43,162 nucleotides of DNA from Lachnospiraceae bacterium (lineage in GTDB: Bacteria; Bacillota; Clostridia; Lachnospirales; Lachnospiraceae), in assembly GCA_017479935.1 (NCBI GenBank), contig JAFVBO010000050.1:1-43162 (forward strand). The letters are read 5' to 3'. Below the pieces are notes generated by a model, which did not search any database, was not told the origin of the DNA, and saw only the letters and a program-made list of their open reading frames with translations. This document shows positions 7,518 to 15,533 of this stretch, piece after piece (the stretch's first letter is position 1; each line of letters begins with the position of its first letter). A program made the translations under genes and the position numbers.

Positions 7518-8437
7518 TGAATCGGACTCCTTCTCCGGTTGTTGCCCCGAACATCCGGACCCACAAAACCACGCAGGCCATCATGCGGGATGTCTGCATC
7601 GCCCTCGTACCGGCCATGCTTTACTCCATGTATCACTTCGGCATCCGCGCCATCTTCCTGGTGCTCGTGTCCGTTGTGACCTGCGTTGCCTCCGAGTTTC
7701 TCTGGGAGAAGCTGCGCGGTCTTCCGATTACGATCGACGATTTCAGCGCCGTCGTGACCGGTATGCTTCTGGCTTTTAACATGTCCCCTCAGACTCCGGC
7801 CTGGGTGGTCGTGATCGCCGCCATCTTTTCCATCATTGTCGTCAAGCAGGCGTTTGGCGGTCTGGGCAGCAACATCGTAAACCCTGCCCTGATGGGACGG
7901 CTCTTTGTCATGCTGGTGTATCCTTCTTACCTGATGACTTATGTCAACGGCGTGGATGCCGTCGCCACCACCACGGTGCTGGAGCAGGTTCAGAACCAGG
8001 TGCCCGTCACCTATTCCTACCTGGATATGTTCATCGGCAACATCCCCGGTGCTCTGGGTGAAACCAGCAAGCTCTGGCTGCTTGTCGGCTTTGCGTACCT
8101 GGCCTACTCGCAGGAGGTCAACTTCCTCGTGAGCGGCGTATATATTGGTACAGTCGTGGTTTTAACCACCATCTTCGGCGGCGATCCGCTGGTCAACCTC
8201 TTAAGCGGCGGTCTGATCCTTGGCGGATGCTTTATGATCACGGACTATACCTTCGCCTCCATGCGCGGCAAGGTTTTCATGGGCGTATTCGCCGGTCTCA
8301 TAACGGCCAGCATCCGAATATTCAGTTTCTATCCGGAAGGTGTCTGCTTTGGTATCGTGGCATCCAACTGCCTGATGGGACTTCTTGCCCGGTTTGAAAA
8401 GCATCACGTCTACGGCATTCCCGATGACGAACAGTAA
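7514..8437 (+). CDS. rnfD: RnfD-like membrane subunit
   Basis: A 307-aa polytopic membrane protein of the NqrB/RnfD family, which carries covalently bound FMN. Motifs include FGGLGSNIVNPALMGRLF (114-131), typical of the family. The flavinylation segment reads VDAVATTTVL. By alignment with the usual D-x-x-S-G-A-T pattern, Thr154 would be the flavinylated residue, but the Ser-Gly-Ala before it has become Ala-Thr-Thr. About eight to nine hydrophobic helices are visible. It overlaps rnfC by four bases and is followed 11 bp later by rnfG, indicating translational coupling. Confidence 0.9.
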   Translation: MMNRTPSPVVAPNIRTHKTTQAIMRDVCIALVPAMLYSMYHFGIRAIFLVLVSVVTCVASEFLWEKLRGLPITIDDFSAVVTGMLLAFNMSPQTPAWVVVIAAIFSIIVVKQAFGGLGSNIVNPALMGRLFVMLVYPSYLMTYVNGVDAVATTTVLEQVQNQVPVTYSYLDMFIGNIPGALGETSKLWLLVGFAYLAYSQEVNFLVSGVYIGTVVVLTTIFGGDPLVNLLSGGLILGGCFMITDYTFASMRGKVFMGVFAGLITASIRIFSFYPEGVCFGIVASNCLMGLLARFEKHHVYGIPDDEQ

Positions 8438-8448
8438 GGAGGCGGACC

Positions 8449-8868
8449 ATGGATAAAAAAGCAAAAAAGAAAGCCCTGTTAGAAGGGTGCATTGCTCTTG
8501 CCGCTACGGCCGCCGTCGCCGTTCTTCTGATCGCGGGAAGCCGTACTTTGTCCTATGTGGAGGAAGCGGAAGAAACTCTGGACCCGAACACGGTCACCGT
8601 CTATGAAGCCAGCGTTTCCTCTTCCTCTCCCTACGGCGGAAACCTGACGGTTCAGGTCGCGGTGGACGCGGAAGGCGTCATCAAGAGCGTCGTCGTATTA
8701 GATGACCACAACGCCACCGAAGGCATCGGAACCCGCGCCATCGACGTGATCCCCGCGCAGATCGTAGAAACGCAGAGCACCGATGTCGAAAACGTCAGCG
8801 GCGCCTCCATCACCTCCGAGGCAATCGTAGAGGCCGTGAAGCTGGCGCTTGCGCAGCGCACAGAGTAA
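8449..8868 (+). CDS. rnfG: RnfG-like FMN-binding protein, short form
   Basis: A 139-aa protein with one N-terminal membrane anchor (about 10-31) and an extracytoplasmic FMN-binding domain. The flavin-attachment motif is VSGASITS (116-123). The residue usually esterified to FMN, Thr in SGAT, is Ser120 here. It is shorter than the RnfG proteins I know (usually near 180-210 aa), missing part of the N-terminal domain. AGGAGG lies 6 nt before the start. Position between rnfD and a further membrane subunit fits the standard C-D-G order. Confidence 0.87.
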   Translation: MDKKAKKKALLEGCIALAATAAVAVLLIAGSRTLSYVEEAEETLDPNTVTVYEASVSSSSPYGGNLTVQVAVDAEGVIKSVVVLDDHNATEGIGTRAIDVIPAQIVETQSTDVENVSGASITSEAIVEAVKLALAQRTE

Positions 8869-8883
8869 GGAAGGAGGGACGAC

Positions 8884-9651
8884 ATGAAATTGAAATATCC
8901 TGTAGAAGCCTTCGCTCTGGCTATGATCCTGTATTCTCTGAACTTAAAGGACGCCATCTACGTCGGCATTCTGATCATCTTCGGCACCCTGGTAGGCATG
9001 GTGGTTCGCGTCTACTTAGGGGAAGAAAAGCGTATGCAGGAAGTGGAACTGATGACCACCTTCTTCGCGGTCTTCGGCTCGATCTACCTGTGTGACCCCA
9101 CCTTCTACTCCGGCTCGGAAACCTGGCAGCTGCTCTTCACCGTCGTGGCGATCGCCATGCTGGCCGCCAAGTTTGTCTGGCAGCTGGATGCAGCCTCCTG
9201 CTCCGATTACAAGGGGTTCTTTACCCAGTCTGGCGTAGCTTATGCGGTTTTGATCCTCATCGCCGTCCTGCGTGAACTCCTTGGCAAGGGAACGCTCCTT
9301 GGCTACACGATCCTGGACCACGGCCTGGTGGCCACCGGCTATCTGCATACGTTCTTCGGCTTCATCGCCGCCGGCTTTGCGATCGCGGGCATCAACCGCA
9401 TCTTTGACATTGAATCGAGCGAGCTGCAGAGTGAACTGATCATTGTTCCCACGGCCATCATCGCCACGCCGTTTGTCGTGAAGGCTCTGCCGATTGGTTT
9501 TTCCGTGGTGCTCTCTCTGTTCCTTGTCATCATCTACCTTGTATCCGTGAAGGGGCGTATCATGTACTCCAACACCGAGAAGTCTTTCCTCTCGATGCCC
9601 ATTGAGCTAATCTCCGTCGGCATTGTGTACATGATTTTGTCGTTCTTCTAA
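8884..9651 (+). CDS. RnfE/RnfA-type integral membrane subunit, divergent
   Basis: A 255-aa hydrophobic protein with about six to seven helices. The segment LRELLGKGTLLGYTI resembles the conserved R-E-L/I-x-G-x-G-T-L-F-G motif of RnfA/RnfE/NqrD/NqrE proteins, and its place after rnfG fits RnfE. It is longer than a usual RnfE (~200-230 aa). It lacks the paired membrane cysteines that hold the intramembrane [2Fe-2S] cluster in RnfA/RnfE; only two Cys (about residues 60 and 105) are seen, in other contexts. No second copy and no RnfB follow: the operon ends at the hairpin terminator at 9731. Assignment to the family is moderate; the exact role is unknown. Confidence 0.65.
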   Translation: MKLKYPVEAFALAMILYSLNLKDAIYVGILIIFGTLVGMVVRVYLGEEKRMQEVELMTTFFAVFGSIYLCDPTFYSGSETWQLLFTVVAIAMLAAKFVWQLDAASCSDYKGFFTQSGVAYAVLILIAVLRELLGKGTLLGYTILDHGLVATGYLHTFFGFIAAGFAIAGINRIFDIESSELQSELIIVPTAIIATPFVVKALPIGFSVVLSLFLVIIYLVSVKGRIMYSNTEKSFLSMPIELISVGIVYMILSFF

Positions 9652-9663
9652 AGGGGGGACTCC

Positions 9664-9862
9664 GGGCAGGCTGCTGTTTTCTTCGCGCAGGCCTCGTAAC
9701 GCTCCGACGAGCTAACTCCTAACTACGACTTAAAAAAGGCACATCCTTGGGCCATCGATCAGGGCCCTCGGATGTGCCTTTTTAGTCTCCGTAAGGAGTG
9801 GATCTCGTCTCCGCTAAAGACGCTCGTGAATTGTCTGCACTGGTAATTCAACACGCCTGCCC
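9664..9862. repeat. ~200-bp long hairpin R7 copy 1, with central terminator
   Basis: The outer stem GGGCAGGC... pairs with ...GCCTGCCC. Conserved internal strands are GACGAGCTAACTCCTAACT (left) and GTAAGGAGTGGATCTCGTC (right). The centre (9731-9784) is a strong hairpin, AAAAAGGCACATCC paired with GGATGTGCCTTTTT, that would terminate the Rnf-like operon. Other copies are at 10638-10834 (inverted) and 31543-31737. Confidence 0.85.
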
Positions 9863-9906
9863 TCATTGGCCCGCCTGTATACAGCAAAAAATTTCCGTTA
9901 GCCAGC

Positions 9907-10622
9907 TTGCATGGGTTTCTTGCCCTTTGGCGCCTTCCCCCATGCATTTCAGAAGTTACCAGACGCTAGATTGCATGGGGGTCGAGCCATTTTCCGCCAA
10001 TCCCCATGCATTTCAGAAGTTTCCGGGCGTTAACTTGCATGGGATTCGCGTCTTTTTCTGCCTTTCCCCATGCATTTCAGAAATTCCCGGGCATTAACTT
10101 GCATGGGATTCGCGCCTTTTTTTGCCTTTCCCCATGCATTTCAGAAGTTCCCGGGCGCTTGCTTGCATGGGGTTCGCGCCCTTTTCCGCCTTTCCCCATG
10201 CATTTCAGAAGTTCCCAGACGTTTGCTTGCATGGGGTTCGCGCCTTTTTTCGCCAATCCCCATGCATTTCAAAAGTCCCCGGGCGCTTGCTTGCATGGGG
10301 TTCGGGCCCTTTCCGCCTTTCCCCTTGCATTTCAGAAGTTCCCAGACGTTTGCTTGCATGGGGTTCGAGCCCTTTTCCGCCTTTTCCCATGCATTTCAGA
10401 AGTTCCCAGACGCTAAGAGGAGGTTCAGGGCGCAGGCATCAAAACATTTGAAGGCTTTGCCTACGCTTTTCCAGCTAATCCAAGTCTCGTCCAGGCGCAG
10501 GCATTTGACCTTTTGAAAGCCTTGCCTACGCTTTCAAGCTAATCCAAGACTTGTTCAGGCGCAGGCATCAGACCATTTGAAATCTTTGCCTACGCTTCTA
10601 TATCACCGCAGACTCATAATCA
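9907..10622. repeat. 64-bp tandem hairpin array 1 (8 + 3 units)
   Basis: Eight units begin with TTGCATGGG at 9907, 9971, 10035, 10099, 10163, 10227, 10291 and 10354, so the period is 64 bp (once 63). In each, TGCATGGGG, 21 nt and CCCCATGCA form a 39-nt hairpin, followed by a 25-nt spacer (TTTCAGAAGTTCCC...). Three more units with different arms, GGCGCAGGCA / TGCCTACGC, begin at 10429, 10494 and 10558 (periods 65 and 64). Several + frames stay open across the array, but the frame shifts every unit and no ribosome site exists, so I call it non-coding. Confidence 0.92.
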
Positions 10623-10637
10623 CTGGCGGGCCAACAA

Positions 10638-10834
10638 GGGCAGGGGCATGGCTTTACCAGTGCAGACAATTCACGAGCGCTTTTAGCGGAGACGAGATCC
10701 ACTCCTTACGAAGACTTAAAAAACCGCTTCCACGAGTCCTCGTTGTGACTCGTGAAAGCGGTTTTTTTAGTCGTAGTTAGGAGTTAGCTCGTCGAAGCGT
10801 TGCGAGGTCTGCACGGTAAACCATGCCCCTGCCC
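10638..10834. repeat. ~200-bp long hairpin R7 copy 2 (inverted)
   Basis: The outer stem GGGCAGGGGCATGG pairs with CCATGCCCCTGCCC, followed inward by GCAGAC / GTCTGC. The conserved strands appear in reverse orientation relative to copy 1. The centre (about 10718-10770) is the hairpin AAAAACCGCTT...AAGCGGTTTTT with CACGAGTC / GACTCGTG inside it, a likely terminator for the permease gene. Confidence 0.85.
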
Positions 10835-10853
10835 GTGATTCGCTAATTCACAA

Positions 10854-12167
10854 TTACAGGATCAGAATATACTGTACGATAAAGATCGCAGACAGCAGGT
10901 AGATCATGATCGGAACTTCCTTGAATTTGCCGCGGAAGACCTTGATGACCGTGTAGGAGATGAAACCAAAGCCGATACCATCGGAAATGCTGTAGGCAAA
11001 CGGCATCATGGCGATGGTGAGGAAGCAAGGGAATGCTTCTTCCCAATCGTGCCAGTTGATCTGGATGCAGCTCTGCAGCATGTAAACGCCGATGATGATC
11101 AGAGCCGGAGCCGTCGCTGCCGAAGGGATGATGCCGGCAATCGGTGCCAGGAATACGCTTAAGAGGAACAGGATACCGGTGACGACAGCGGTCAGACCGG
11201 TGCGTCCGCCTTCCTGAATACCGGTGGAGGACTCAACGTAGGTGGTAACGGTGGAGGTACCTAAGACAGCGCCGCAGATGGTGCCGATGGCGTCTGCGAT
11301 CAGAGCCTTGTCGCCGCCGGGAAGGTTACCGTTCTCGTCCAGCATGCCGGCGTTTCCGGCGGTACCGATCAGGGTGCCGACCGTATCAAACATATCGACG
11401 ACGAAGAAACCGATGATGCAGGTGATGAAGGGGAAGACACCCAACTTCAGGGCACCGGGGATATCCAGCTTGAACAGGGTCTGCGTGATGTTGCCGATGG
11501 AGTTCATCGTGAAGGTTTCCGGGAAGGTAGTGACACCCATGGGAATACCAATCAGGGTGGTGATGATGATACCGATGAACAGACCGCCCTTAACTTTATA
11601 GGCAATCAGGATACCGGTGATCAGGAGGCCAATGAGAGCCAGCAGCGGCGCGCCGCTCGTGATGGCGCCCATATCCGTGTAGCTGGACGGATCCGGTCCG
11701 AAAGCCTGCACGATACCGGCGTTAAGCAGACCGATAAAGCAGATAAACAGGCCGATACCAGCGGAGATCGCTTTCTTCATGCCGTTCGGAATGGAGGCAA
11801 TGACGATACTACGGATAGGGGAGATCGTGATCACCAGGAACAGGATACCGGACACGAACACGATGGCCAGACCCTGCTGCCAGGTGTAACCCATACCGAA
11901 GCAGATGGTATAGGTGAAGTAGGCGTTCAGGCCCATGCCGGGTGCCTGGGCAAACGGAACGTTAGCCAGGAAACCGGTCAGAAAGCAACCGATTGCCGCA
12001 GAGATGCAGGTTGCCACCATGACGGCGTAGAAATCCATGCCGGTCTGGGACAGGTAGTTCGGGTTGACGAAAATGATGTATGCCATCGCAAAGAAAGTGG
12101 TGATGCCGGCGATGACTTCTGTCCGCACATTGGTTCCGTGCTCCTTGAGTTTGAAGCGATTCTCCAT
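10854..12167 (-). CDS. AzgA/PbuG-type purine permease (NCS2 family)
   Basis: A 437-aa secondary transporter, probably for guanine/hypoxanthine or adenine by proton symport. Family hallmarks are TEVIAGITTFFAMAYIIFVNP (16-36, given here as the first helix) and APGMGLNAYFTYTICFGMGY, which contains the substrate-site helix, plus the later FVVDMFDTVGTLIGTA and a GTSTVTTYVESSTGI motif. About 12-14 helices are expected. AAGGAGG lies 7-10 nt before the start. The 5' leader is only ~90 bp and holds an R1 hairpin rather than a purine riboswitch, so riboswitch control is not seen. The gene ends just before the R7 hairpin. Confidence 0.93.
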   Translation of the reverse strand: MENRFKLKEHGTNVRTEVIAGITTFFAMAYIIFVNPNYLSQTGMDFYAVMVATCISAAIGCFLTGFLANVPFAQAPGMGLNAYFTYTICFGMGYTWQQGLAIVFVSGILFLVITISPIRSIVIASIPNGMKKAISAGIGLFICFIGLLNAGIVQAFGPDPSSYTDMGAITSGAPLLALIGLLITGILIAYKVKGGLFIGIIITTLIGIPMGVTTFPETFTMNSIGNITQTLFKLDIPGALKLGVFPFITCIIGFFVVDMFDTVGTLIGTAGNAGMLDENGNLPGGDKALIADAIGTICGAVLGTSTVTTYVESSTGIQEGGRTGLTAVVTGILFLLSVFLAPIAGIIPSAATAPALIIIGVYMLQSCIQINWHDWEEAFPCFLTIAMMPFAYSISDGIGFGFISYTVIKVFRGKFKEVPIMIYLLSAIFIVQYILIL

Positions 12168-12210
12168 GGGAATCTTCCTCCTTAAAAAGTGTAAAATATG
12201 GTTATTAATG

Positions 12211-12257
12211 GTTACTATTCACGGGTCAATAGCAATGCAAGACCCGTGAATAGTAAC
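12211..12257. repeat. R1 palindrome copy 2
   Basis: Perfect 17-bp arms, GTTACTATTCACGGGTC and its complement, with a 13-nt loop. The right arm ends on the last base of the stop codon of the downstream lipoprotein gene. There is no strong T-run, so it is a repeat first and a weak terminator at best. Confidence 0.88.
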
Positions 12258-13333
12258 TATTTATCCTGTGCATCTGAAATCTTCGATGACAGGAATTTCC
12301 ACTCATCCATCATTGTCCACCAGTCAAACTGTTCTACACCGTAAAGTAACTCCGCGCATCCAGCCGTTTCATAGGTGGTCCGTACGGATTCGCGATCATT
12401 CACGGTCTTGTCTGCCAGTTCAAAAATGCCTTCCCAGTGTGCAAAGAACTCCGCTCTCGTAGCCTCATCAAAAGAGCCCAGTACTTCCTGCAGCATATAG
12501 TCCACATTTACCGTGTTTGCAGAGTTAAACGCGGCCCAATAAAGCAGCTTCGCCGCTGCCTTCACCTGCATTTGGGCAGCCTCCTCGTTGTCCCAGTTTA
12601 CGAAGGCGCGCAGAGCTTCCTTTAAGCCCTCTTCATCGATGACGATTTCCGCCTCGCTGTTACCGTCGCTGTCTAAGAGCATGAGGGCTCCGTCCATGCC
12701 GCTTTCAAAAATCTCGCGGCCGCGCTCGGTGCCGTCCGCTTCCTTCCAGGAAACGCGCAGCGTCGGGAAGCCTTCCGGGATCATATCGTTTAACAGGAAA
12801 TACTCACCCGCCTGCATGACAGGAAATTCAACCACGGTCTCATACGGAACCAGCGTAAAGGTTTCCGTGTCTTCCGCCATGGTCAGACGTTCCAGCTTGA
12901 CGTCAAAAGCTTCTCTCTTGGCGCGGATCACATAGACGCGGACATAATCCTTTTCTTCTCCGGTGATGTCCGAGAACAGGGCTTCCTCGGGCGCCTGTCC
13001 GTCCCGGTCAAAAATCTCAAAATAGCCGTTTCCGGTTCCATCGTTGATCACAAAGCCCTCGGTCTCCGGCTCTTCCACCTGCGGCGCTTCCGTTTCCGGC
13101 GCTGCGGTCTGTGCTTCCGTCTCCGGTACCACGACCTGAGGCTCCGTCACTACCTCGGTGCCCGCTTCTGCCGTACCCGCTTCCCCTGTCGCGTCCGGCA
13201 CATCCTGACCTTCCTGCGAAATAGCCTCACCAGTAGCAAACCAGCCTTCCGGCACCGTCTGCCCCGGTTCGCACGCCACAAGCAAACTGGCTGTCAGAGC
13301 GGCCAGTGTCAGAACAAGATATCCTTTTTTCAT
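12257..13333 (-). CDS. Secreted lipoprotein of unknown function
   Basis: A 358-aa lipoprotein. The ATG at 13333 is chosen because GGGGGT lies 7 nt upstream; a TTG two codons earlier is less likely. The signal peptide ends in the lipobox LVAC, giving Cys21 as the lipidated residue. A Thr/Glu/Pro/Ala-rich linker (about 30-95) with repeats of the type TEAPQVEEPETEG follows, then a folded acidic domain of ~250 aa that I do not recognise. The linker suggests a surface-anchored domain held off the membrane. It is adjacent to, and in the same direction as, the purine permease, but 90 bp and a palindrome separate them. Confidence 0.8.
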   Translation of the reverse strand: MKKGYLVLTLAALTASLLVACEPGQTVPEGWFATGEAISQEGQDVPDATGEAGTAEAGTEVVTEPQVVVPETEAQTAAPETEAPQVEEPETEGFVINDGTGNGYFEIFDRDGQAPEEALFSDITGEEKDYVRVYVIRAKREAFDVKLERLTMAEDTETFTLVPYETVVEFPVMQAGEYFLLNDMIPEGFPTLRVSWKEADGTERGREIFESGMDGALMLLDSDGNSEAEIVIDEEGLKEALRAFVNWDNEEAAQMQVKAAAKLLYWAAFNSANTVNVDYMLQEVLGSFDEATRAEFFAHWEGIFELADKTVNDRESVRTTYETAGCAELLYGVEQFDWWTMMDEWKFLSSKISDAQDK

Positions 13334-13656
13334 ACTCAAAACCCCCTTGTTTTAAAATTTCCTGTACTGCCTTGCCGGCAATACAAGCGGGAAATATTAT
13401 AGCACAGCCTTTTATAAAAAGGAAGCCCTTGTCTGCATTTCCTCCGTCATTTTAGTTTTCTCCTGCCTTTTATGAAACAATCCCGTGCCTTTTCCCACCG
13501 CATTCCGAGATTTTGGAAATATATTCGAATTCGAACTGTATGGTCACACCGTGCATCGTATTTGTGAACACTGTGTGAAATCTCTTTAGCTTTTGCCGTT
13601 TTTGTACAGAAATCAGGAGATGTTAATTATTCTTAATCACATTTCCCTTTCAGGTA

Positions 13657-13665
13657 TGCTATAAT
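13657..13665 (+). promoter_or_regulatory. Extended -10 promoter of candidate ncRNA
   Basis: TGCTATAAT is an ideal extended -10 element on the + strand with no protein gene downstream; the start would be near 13671. The -35 region is weak, as is usual for extended -10 promoters. Confidence 0.55.
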
Positions 13666-13670
13666 CCCCG

Positions 13671-14123
13671 CGTCAAGCACATGCGAGACACTAAGACAGT
13701 ATGTTGGCCGAGCTTTCCCCCCTTCCCCTTTCCTTATGCGGAGCCAATGTGCTGTCTTTTTATGAAAGCGGAGTGAGGTTGCAAGGCATGAGCGAAGAAC
13801 TCGTTCTTCAGCTCATGCCATTACAACCGAACGAGCAACAAAATGAGCATGTAGGGGACACGAACGAATGTGAGTGGCACCGGAATGCGAATTTGTTGCA
13901 GCGGCGCTAACAAAACACCATTGCACTAAGTTCAGCGTTCGTCTTACGACTCCGCTTCACCAAGTGCATGGTGGGGCACGCACGTAAGCGTCAGCCGTCG
14001 CCTACGGCTTGGCTGGCGCTAAGTGCTCCGCTCCAACGACGCGGCCGCTTTCATGGCAAGCACGGATTCTAAAGAAAAAAGCTCCCTGGCTATCGCCAGG
14101 GAGCTTTTTTCTTTAGAATCCGT
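13671..14123 (+). ncRNA. Candidate structured non-coding RNA, ~450 nt
   Basis: A 770-bp gap without a credible protein gene holds an ordered set of helices. A 10-bp closing stem pairs ATGAAAGCGG (13762-13771) with CCGCTTTCAT (14045-14054). It encloses four hairpins: 13777-13828 (GGTTGCAA, GGCATGAGC and GAAGAA, each with its partner), 13835-13899 (GCAACAAA/TTTGTTGC), 13916-13973 (CACCATTGCACT / AAGTGCATGGTG) and 13981-14025 (GCGTCAGCCGT / ACGGCTTGGCTGGCGC). A promoter lies upstream and a perfect terminator downstream. A 69-aa frame inside is explained by the palindromes. The minus strand could fold equally, so the direction rests on the promoter. Confidence 0.55.
14062..14123. terminator. Bidirectional terminator with 29-bp perfect arms
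   Basis: ACGGATTCTAAAGAAAAAAG plus CTCCCTGGC pairs perfectly with its complement around a 4-nt loop (TATC). The right arm includes the last codons and stop of the LCP gene (TYGF-stop), so the left arm is an inverted copy of that gene's 3' end. It would stop both the LCP operon and the candidate ncRNA. Confidence 0.9.
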
Positions 14124-15510
14124 ATGTCGTATAGAAATAGTAGCTGATGTTCTTCACCGTGTTGGACACCTGGTAGCCGTCATCAAACCCGTACAGCTCC
14201 TGGTGCAGCCGAAGCACGTTATCCTCTAAGTCATAGGCCAGAACAAGTTCGTAGTCCGGCGAACCTTTTTCATAGGGGAAGCCAATCGAGTCGGTCATGT
14301 AATACTTGCCCATGCGGGAACCTAAGTCGAGGATGTCCAGTATGTCGAGGTTCGTGGACACCTGCGTCAGCATGTAGTCCGCGATGCCGTTCAGCTCGCC
14401 AAGCGACATGTTCTTCGCCTTTTCAAGCAGAAGGCCAAGCACTTCTCTCTGTCTTTCCGCACGGCCGAAATCGCCGTAATCATAGCCTTCCAGCGTGACG
14501 TGACGGATGCGGCACCAGGCCACGGTCTGTACGCCGTTTAAGTGCTGGAAGCCGGGGCTGTACACCTGATAGGAGCCAATGCCGGTCTCCTCCACGGTCT
14601 CTGTCAGGTATCCGTTTAACTCCGGAATCATCTCCTCCGGGACGTCGATTTCCACGCCGCCCAGCATCTCCACGGCCGTAGCCGCGCCTGCCCAGTTGAC
14701 CGTCACATACTCGGTGACGTTCAGATCCAGCGTCCGGTTGATCGCGTTTAACGCTCCCAAAGGACCGTCCGCGCGGTAAATATCCGTCAGTTTCCGGTAG
14801 CTGCCGTAGTCATCCCGCAGCGCCATATCGCGGAAGAAGGAAACCAGCTTGACTTCGCCTGAGTCCTTATCGATATGGGCCAAGATGTTGACATCCGCGC
14901 CTGTGCCGGTTTCCAGGGAGTACTGTCCCCAGGACGCGCGCGCGTCCACGCCGAAGATCATGATATCCTCATAGCCGGCTGCCATGTGCTGGATGATCTG
15001 CTCCTCAATCTCTTCGTTGTGGGAGATGGAAACCTTTCCCCAGCTGGGCTTTTGCACCTTGTCCATCTTGTCCAGCATGAAGATGACAGCCACGGCCGCG
15101 GCCAGGATGAGTGCCTCCACGATGAGCCAGATGGCAAGACGGCCTTTCCGCTTGCGGGCGTTCTGCTTGGCAGTTGCCTGCTTCTTGCGGCGCAGCTCCG
15201 CGCTGGTTGTGCCGGCTGTGCGAGTCCGGTTTCCGCTTGACGAGACGGATGAACGGGTTGTCGTGCGGGTACTGCTTCCGGATGCGCGGGTGGCCATACG
15301 GGTACTGGTCCCGGATGCGCGGGTGCTGCTCCCGGAAGTACGCGTGCTGCTGCTCACGTGCCCGGAAGAGGCGTAATTCCTGGTCTTTCCGGATGCCTGC
15401 ACGGAGCGACGGGCCTGGGCGGCGGATGTCGTCACGGACCTGCGTCCCTGTGTATCCCGGGCTGAAGACAGGCTGCGCCTTTCCCCGCGTTGAACTTCCT
15501 CATATCTCAT
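14113..15510 (-). CDS. LytR-CpsA-Psr (LCP) family cell-wall ligase
   Basis: A 465-aa membrane protein that should transfer lipid-linked glycopolymers to peptidoglycan outside the cell. The N-terminal ~125 residues are a cytoplasmic Ser/Thr/Arg-rich low-complexity tail built from repeats like SGSSTRTS/ASGTSTRM. One transmembrane helix follows (about 127-146, LAIWLIVEALILAAAVAVIF), then the LCP domain with DIMIFGVDARAS, LVSFFRDM (the Arg and Asp that contact pyrophosphate) and an R-H-x-x-x-x-x-x-Y-x-D-F-G-R-x-x-R-Q segment. The basic, phosphorylatable-looking tail is longer than usual. It is last in an operon with a glycosyltransferase and a polyprenyl-phosphate sugar transferase, which supplies the likely substrate. 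Confidence 0.92.
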   Translation of the reverse strand: MRYEEVQRGERRSLSSARDTQGRRSVTTSAAQARRSVQASGKTRNYASSGHVSSSTRTSGSSTRASGTSTRMATRASGSSTRTTTRSSVSSSGNRTRTAGTTSAELRRKKQATAKQNARKRKGRLAIWLIVEALILAAAVAVIFMLDKMDKVQKPSWGKVSISHNEEIEEQIIQHMAAGYEDIMIFGVDARASWGQYSLETGTGADVNILAHIDKDSGEVKLVSFFRDMALRDDYGSYRKLTDIYRADGPLGALNAINRTLDLNVTEYVTVNWAGAATAVEMLGGVEIDVPEEMIPELNGYLTETVEETGIGSYQVYSPGFQHLNGVQTVAWCRIRHVTLEGYDYGDFGRAERQREVLGLLLEKAKNMSLGELNGIADYMLTQVSTNLDILDILDLGSRMGKYYMTDSIGFPYEKGSPDYELVLAYDLEDNVLRLHQELYGFDDGYQVSNTVKNISYYFYTTYGF

Positions 15511-15533
15511 ATTGTTTCTTTCTTCCTCCTAGC

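Noticed and set aside
9798-10516. Overlapping open frames of 99-148 codons in array 1
   Set aside because: The 64-bp period is not a multiple of three, so the same DNA is read in rotating frames; no ribosome sites, and several frames are open at once because stop codons are rare in the unit.
9907-10622. CRISPR array
   Set aside because: The units are 64 bp with nearly identical spacers and internal hairpins; there are no unique spacers and no cas genes.
12168-12256. Purine riboswitch before the permease
   Set aside because: The leader is too short and contains only an R1 hairpin; no conserved purine-aptamer core is seen.
13701-13910. Possible 69-aa protein
   Set aside because: It runs through the palindromes of the candidate RNA, lacks a ribosome site and has no recognisable pattern.
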